64,000 nt of DNA from NCBI GenBank assembly GCA_921293015.1, contig OV121089.1:37496520-37560519 (forward strand), written 5' to 3'. The first letter of the stretch is position 1. The number at the start of each line of letters is the position of its first letter. This stretch comes from Phorcus lineatus. Its lineage: Eukaryota > Mollusca > Gastropoda > Trochida > Trochidae. The position numbers and the translations under genes were made by a program. This document shows positions 62,329 to 64,000 of the stretch, piece by piece. The notes beneath the pieces are model-generated. The model had not been told where the DNA came from. It saw nothing but the letters and a program-made list of their open reading frames with translations, and did no database searches.

Positions 62329-62450
62329 TCAAGGTACTGTTCTAGACTTGGCAGCCGGTCTGTAGATGGCAGTAACGGGTTTGTCCTTGTGGGCACCGCA
62401 GTGATTCCAGAAAACATCCGCTCTATCTAGACACTCACTCTCGTCTTGGT
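62329..62450 (-). CDS. Cys-rich repeat gene, terminal exon
   Basis: The acceptor is ATTTCAG|AC. It encodes ESECLDRADVFWNHCGA, then VTAIYRP, then a short basic tail and a TGA stop. It aligns with the edge exon over about 45 residues. Confidence 0.76.
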
Positions 62451-64000
62451 CTGAAATATCAAGAATCAGATTAACATTATAAAGATACAGCAGAAAAGGC
62501 CACGATATAGTTGTAACATGTATCTAAAAAGTGTATTGTATATGTATATACACATTATACCGTATACTCCCCCCTTCAATGATACAAGCCAAGCTACGGG
62601 AACGATTCCAGAAATATTCGTTTTTGGGAGACACCCACTTTTCAAATACAATTGACGTAGCAGAAAAGGTCAGGATTAAATCTATAACAAGACTTCCTAA
62701 CGGTACTGTATTTTTCATGTATACCTGAAACCAACATGATATCGAGGAGCCCAGTACAGAAGCATAGAATGTAGATGTCATCCAAAATCATTCTTTATCA
62801 GTGTCCAGTAAAAAAAGCAACAGATTCCCGGAAGTTAGATGGACTATTCTTCCGGTTACATGATAATGGTTCATGATTTTGACACCATCAATTCTACAAC
62901 GCCACGTCATTATTAATCGCGTATTCGATGTGAAATCATCCATGTAATTACGATATTTAAAGCTCTTCTCCAAAACGATCTCCACTACAAACCAGATTCA
63001 GTCTTTATCGTAATTAAAACGTAGTTAAAAAGTATGTAAAACACCCTATACCCTCTATACAAAAGGGTGTAGGTTTTTATTAATATTTTTTACCTACGTC
63101 TTACTTACGATATCGAGTTTCTGTGCTAATAACCTACTTAAAACAATTCTGGGTGACAAAACACACTTTTCTGATAATAAAGTAATGTCAGTGTATTTAC
63201 CTGTTCCAAGATTAGTTGCTCCCCAGGCGTCGTAGAAATAAACCGGAAGTGTTTTGTCAGCAGGACAGGACGCCATCTTGATCCAACATCCGCCCCCAGC
63301 GTGACGTGTCGCGCCTGCAAAATAGACTTATGATGTAAAACTGATGAGAACAAAAGGTTTCATAGCACCTGCCAAGTCCACTTGTTCACTGTAATCAATG
63401 AGTTATCTCTCTCCCTATTGTCCAGATTTGGGATGTCAATTGGAGGAAAAACGGTATATCATGTAAGTTCGCTCTGAAAATATATATGTGAACAAATGCA
63501 TAATACAAAGGTAACCGTGGTGACTGAAATATTACTCTAGAAAAACCTGCAGCGCTTTCTTTTCTAGCAAACTAGAAACTTGAATACTAACAATTATGGT
63601 CGTTGTGCAATCAGCCTAGTGGACTATTTTGAGCTTCCGGTCTGTTCCCAAATTGTTGAGAAGAATAGAGTATATTTTCCCTGAACGAAGTCAGATGGAT
63701 ATATTTAATTGGATAGAAAAAGGACAACATCCACGTTGAAAAGTTTAAGCGCTGCGGAATACAACCAAATTGTAACAAAGGTTACATGAGTAAATTTTAG
63801 TCGATGATGGAAGGAAGAGCTCAGATTAAAAACCTACATAAACTGTGTCCAATCGCCCTCACATCTTGTTCACCTACCTGTAGGTCCGTATATGCTGGTG
63901 TAGGGATGGTCTGGGTCAGCTCCGCACCACACAAATTGGCTCACAGCTCTACTCAGACACTTCTCCTGGTTTGTGAGTCCCCCTTGTCTCTCTCCATAGC
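62329..64000 (-). CDS. Cysteine-rich repeat protein of unknown family, last three exons (5' part outside window)
   Basis: Exons on the minus strand are 64000-63878 (open at the window edge), 63314-63201 and 62450-62329, all GT-AG with phase-1 junctions. They give 118 C-terminal residues ending in TGA at 62331-62329. The first and last exons encode related segments: a Y/W-G start, E-x-CL-x-RA, F-x-x-CGA, then P-x-T-x-IY-x-P. The middle exon supplies a linker with GGGCWIKMASCPAD and FYDAWGATN. The repeat unit is thus about 75-80 residues with regularly placed cysteines, as in extracellular proteins. No membrane segment or known catalytic motif is seen. I do not recognise the family; a secreted mucus, matrix or defence protein is conceivable but unsupported. 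Splice sites and preserved repeat similarity make it a real gene. Confidence 0.78.
63201..63314 (-). CDS. Cys-rich repeat gene, linker exon
   Basis: 114 nt, phase 1 at both ends, acceptor TTTTGCAG|GC and donor ACAG|GTAAAT. It encodes ATRHAGGGCWIKMASCPAD, then VYFYDAWGATNLGT. Being a symmetric phase-1 exon it could be duplicated or skipped without a frameshift. Confidence 0.75.
63878..64000 (-). CDS. Cys-rich repeat gene, exon (partial at window edge)
   Basis: Open reading from the edge with a two-base offset, 40 codons, then one base of a split codon. The donor is ACAG|GTAGGT. It encodes TNQEKCLSRA and VWCGADPDHPYTSIYGP, paralogous to the last exon. It reads through the place where the later repeat has an intron, so it is not an exact copy of one exon. 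Confidence 0.75.

Noticed and set aside
62524..62781. Open frame on the minus strand in the intron of the Cys-rich gene (85 codons)
   Set aside because: It lacks cysteine spacing like the repeats and sits between a good donor and acceptor, so it is intronic, perhaps from a dispersed repeat.

Overview
This is animal nuclear DNA, AT-rich and mostly non-coding, with spliced genes, many microsatellites and minisatellites, and short non-autonomous transposons. A marine gastropod, most likely an abalone (Haliotis), fits best. The main clue is a short repeat ending GGCGTTAAACAATA followed by (ACTC)n at 17911-17980, with an inverted degenerate copy near 60962. This is the SINE tail I associate with abalone and related gastropods. 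The species call is an inference; no search was run.

Layout. Positions 1-50430 hold no gene I can defend. From about 5.4 to 15 kb the DNA looks like an old, diverged tandem duplication with a roughly 4.5-5 kb period, broken by insertions. From 15 to 50 kb it is a patchwork of SINE-like pieces, MITEs and tandem arrays. The MITEs include a 617-bp element with 200-bp inverted repeats, an hAT-like element, TTAA-flanked elements and a 146-bp hairpin. The arrays include 32 copies of a 46-bp minisatellite at 44225-45693. A tiny intronless ORF (27643-27756) with its own TATA-like box and polyadenylation signal is a speculative peptide gene.

The one complete gene is at 50461-57062 (+). It has eight coding exons and encodes a 426-residue M14 metallocarboxypeptidase of the N/E (regulatory) subfamily, closest by recall to carboxypeptidase M. 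It has a signal peptide, all zinc and catalytic residues, a transthyretin-like domain and a C-terminal GPI-anchor-like tail. Its fourth intron opens with a minisatellite made of degenerate copies of the end of exon 4 and its own 5' splice site, which is the most unusual feature of the window.

At the right edge (62329-64000, -) lie the last three exons of a second gene. It encodes a cysteine- and tryptophan-containing repeat protein of a kind I cannot name. The two genes are convergent, separated by about 5 kb of AT-rich DNA with repeat fragments. Nothing in the sequence links their functions.
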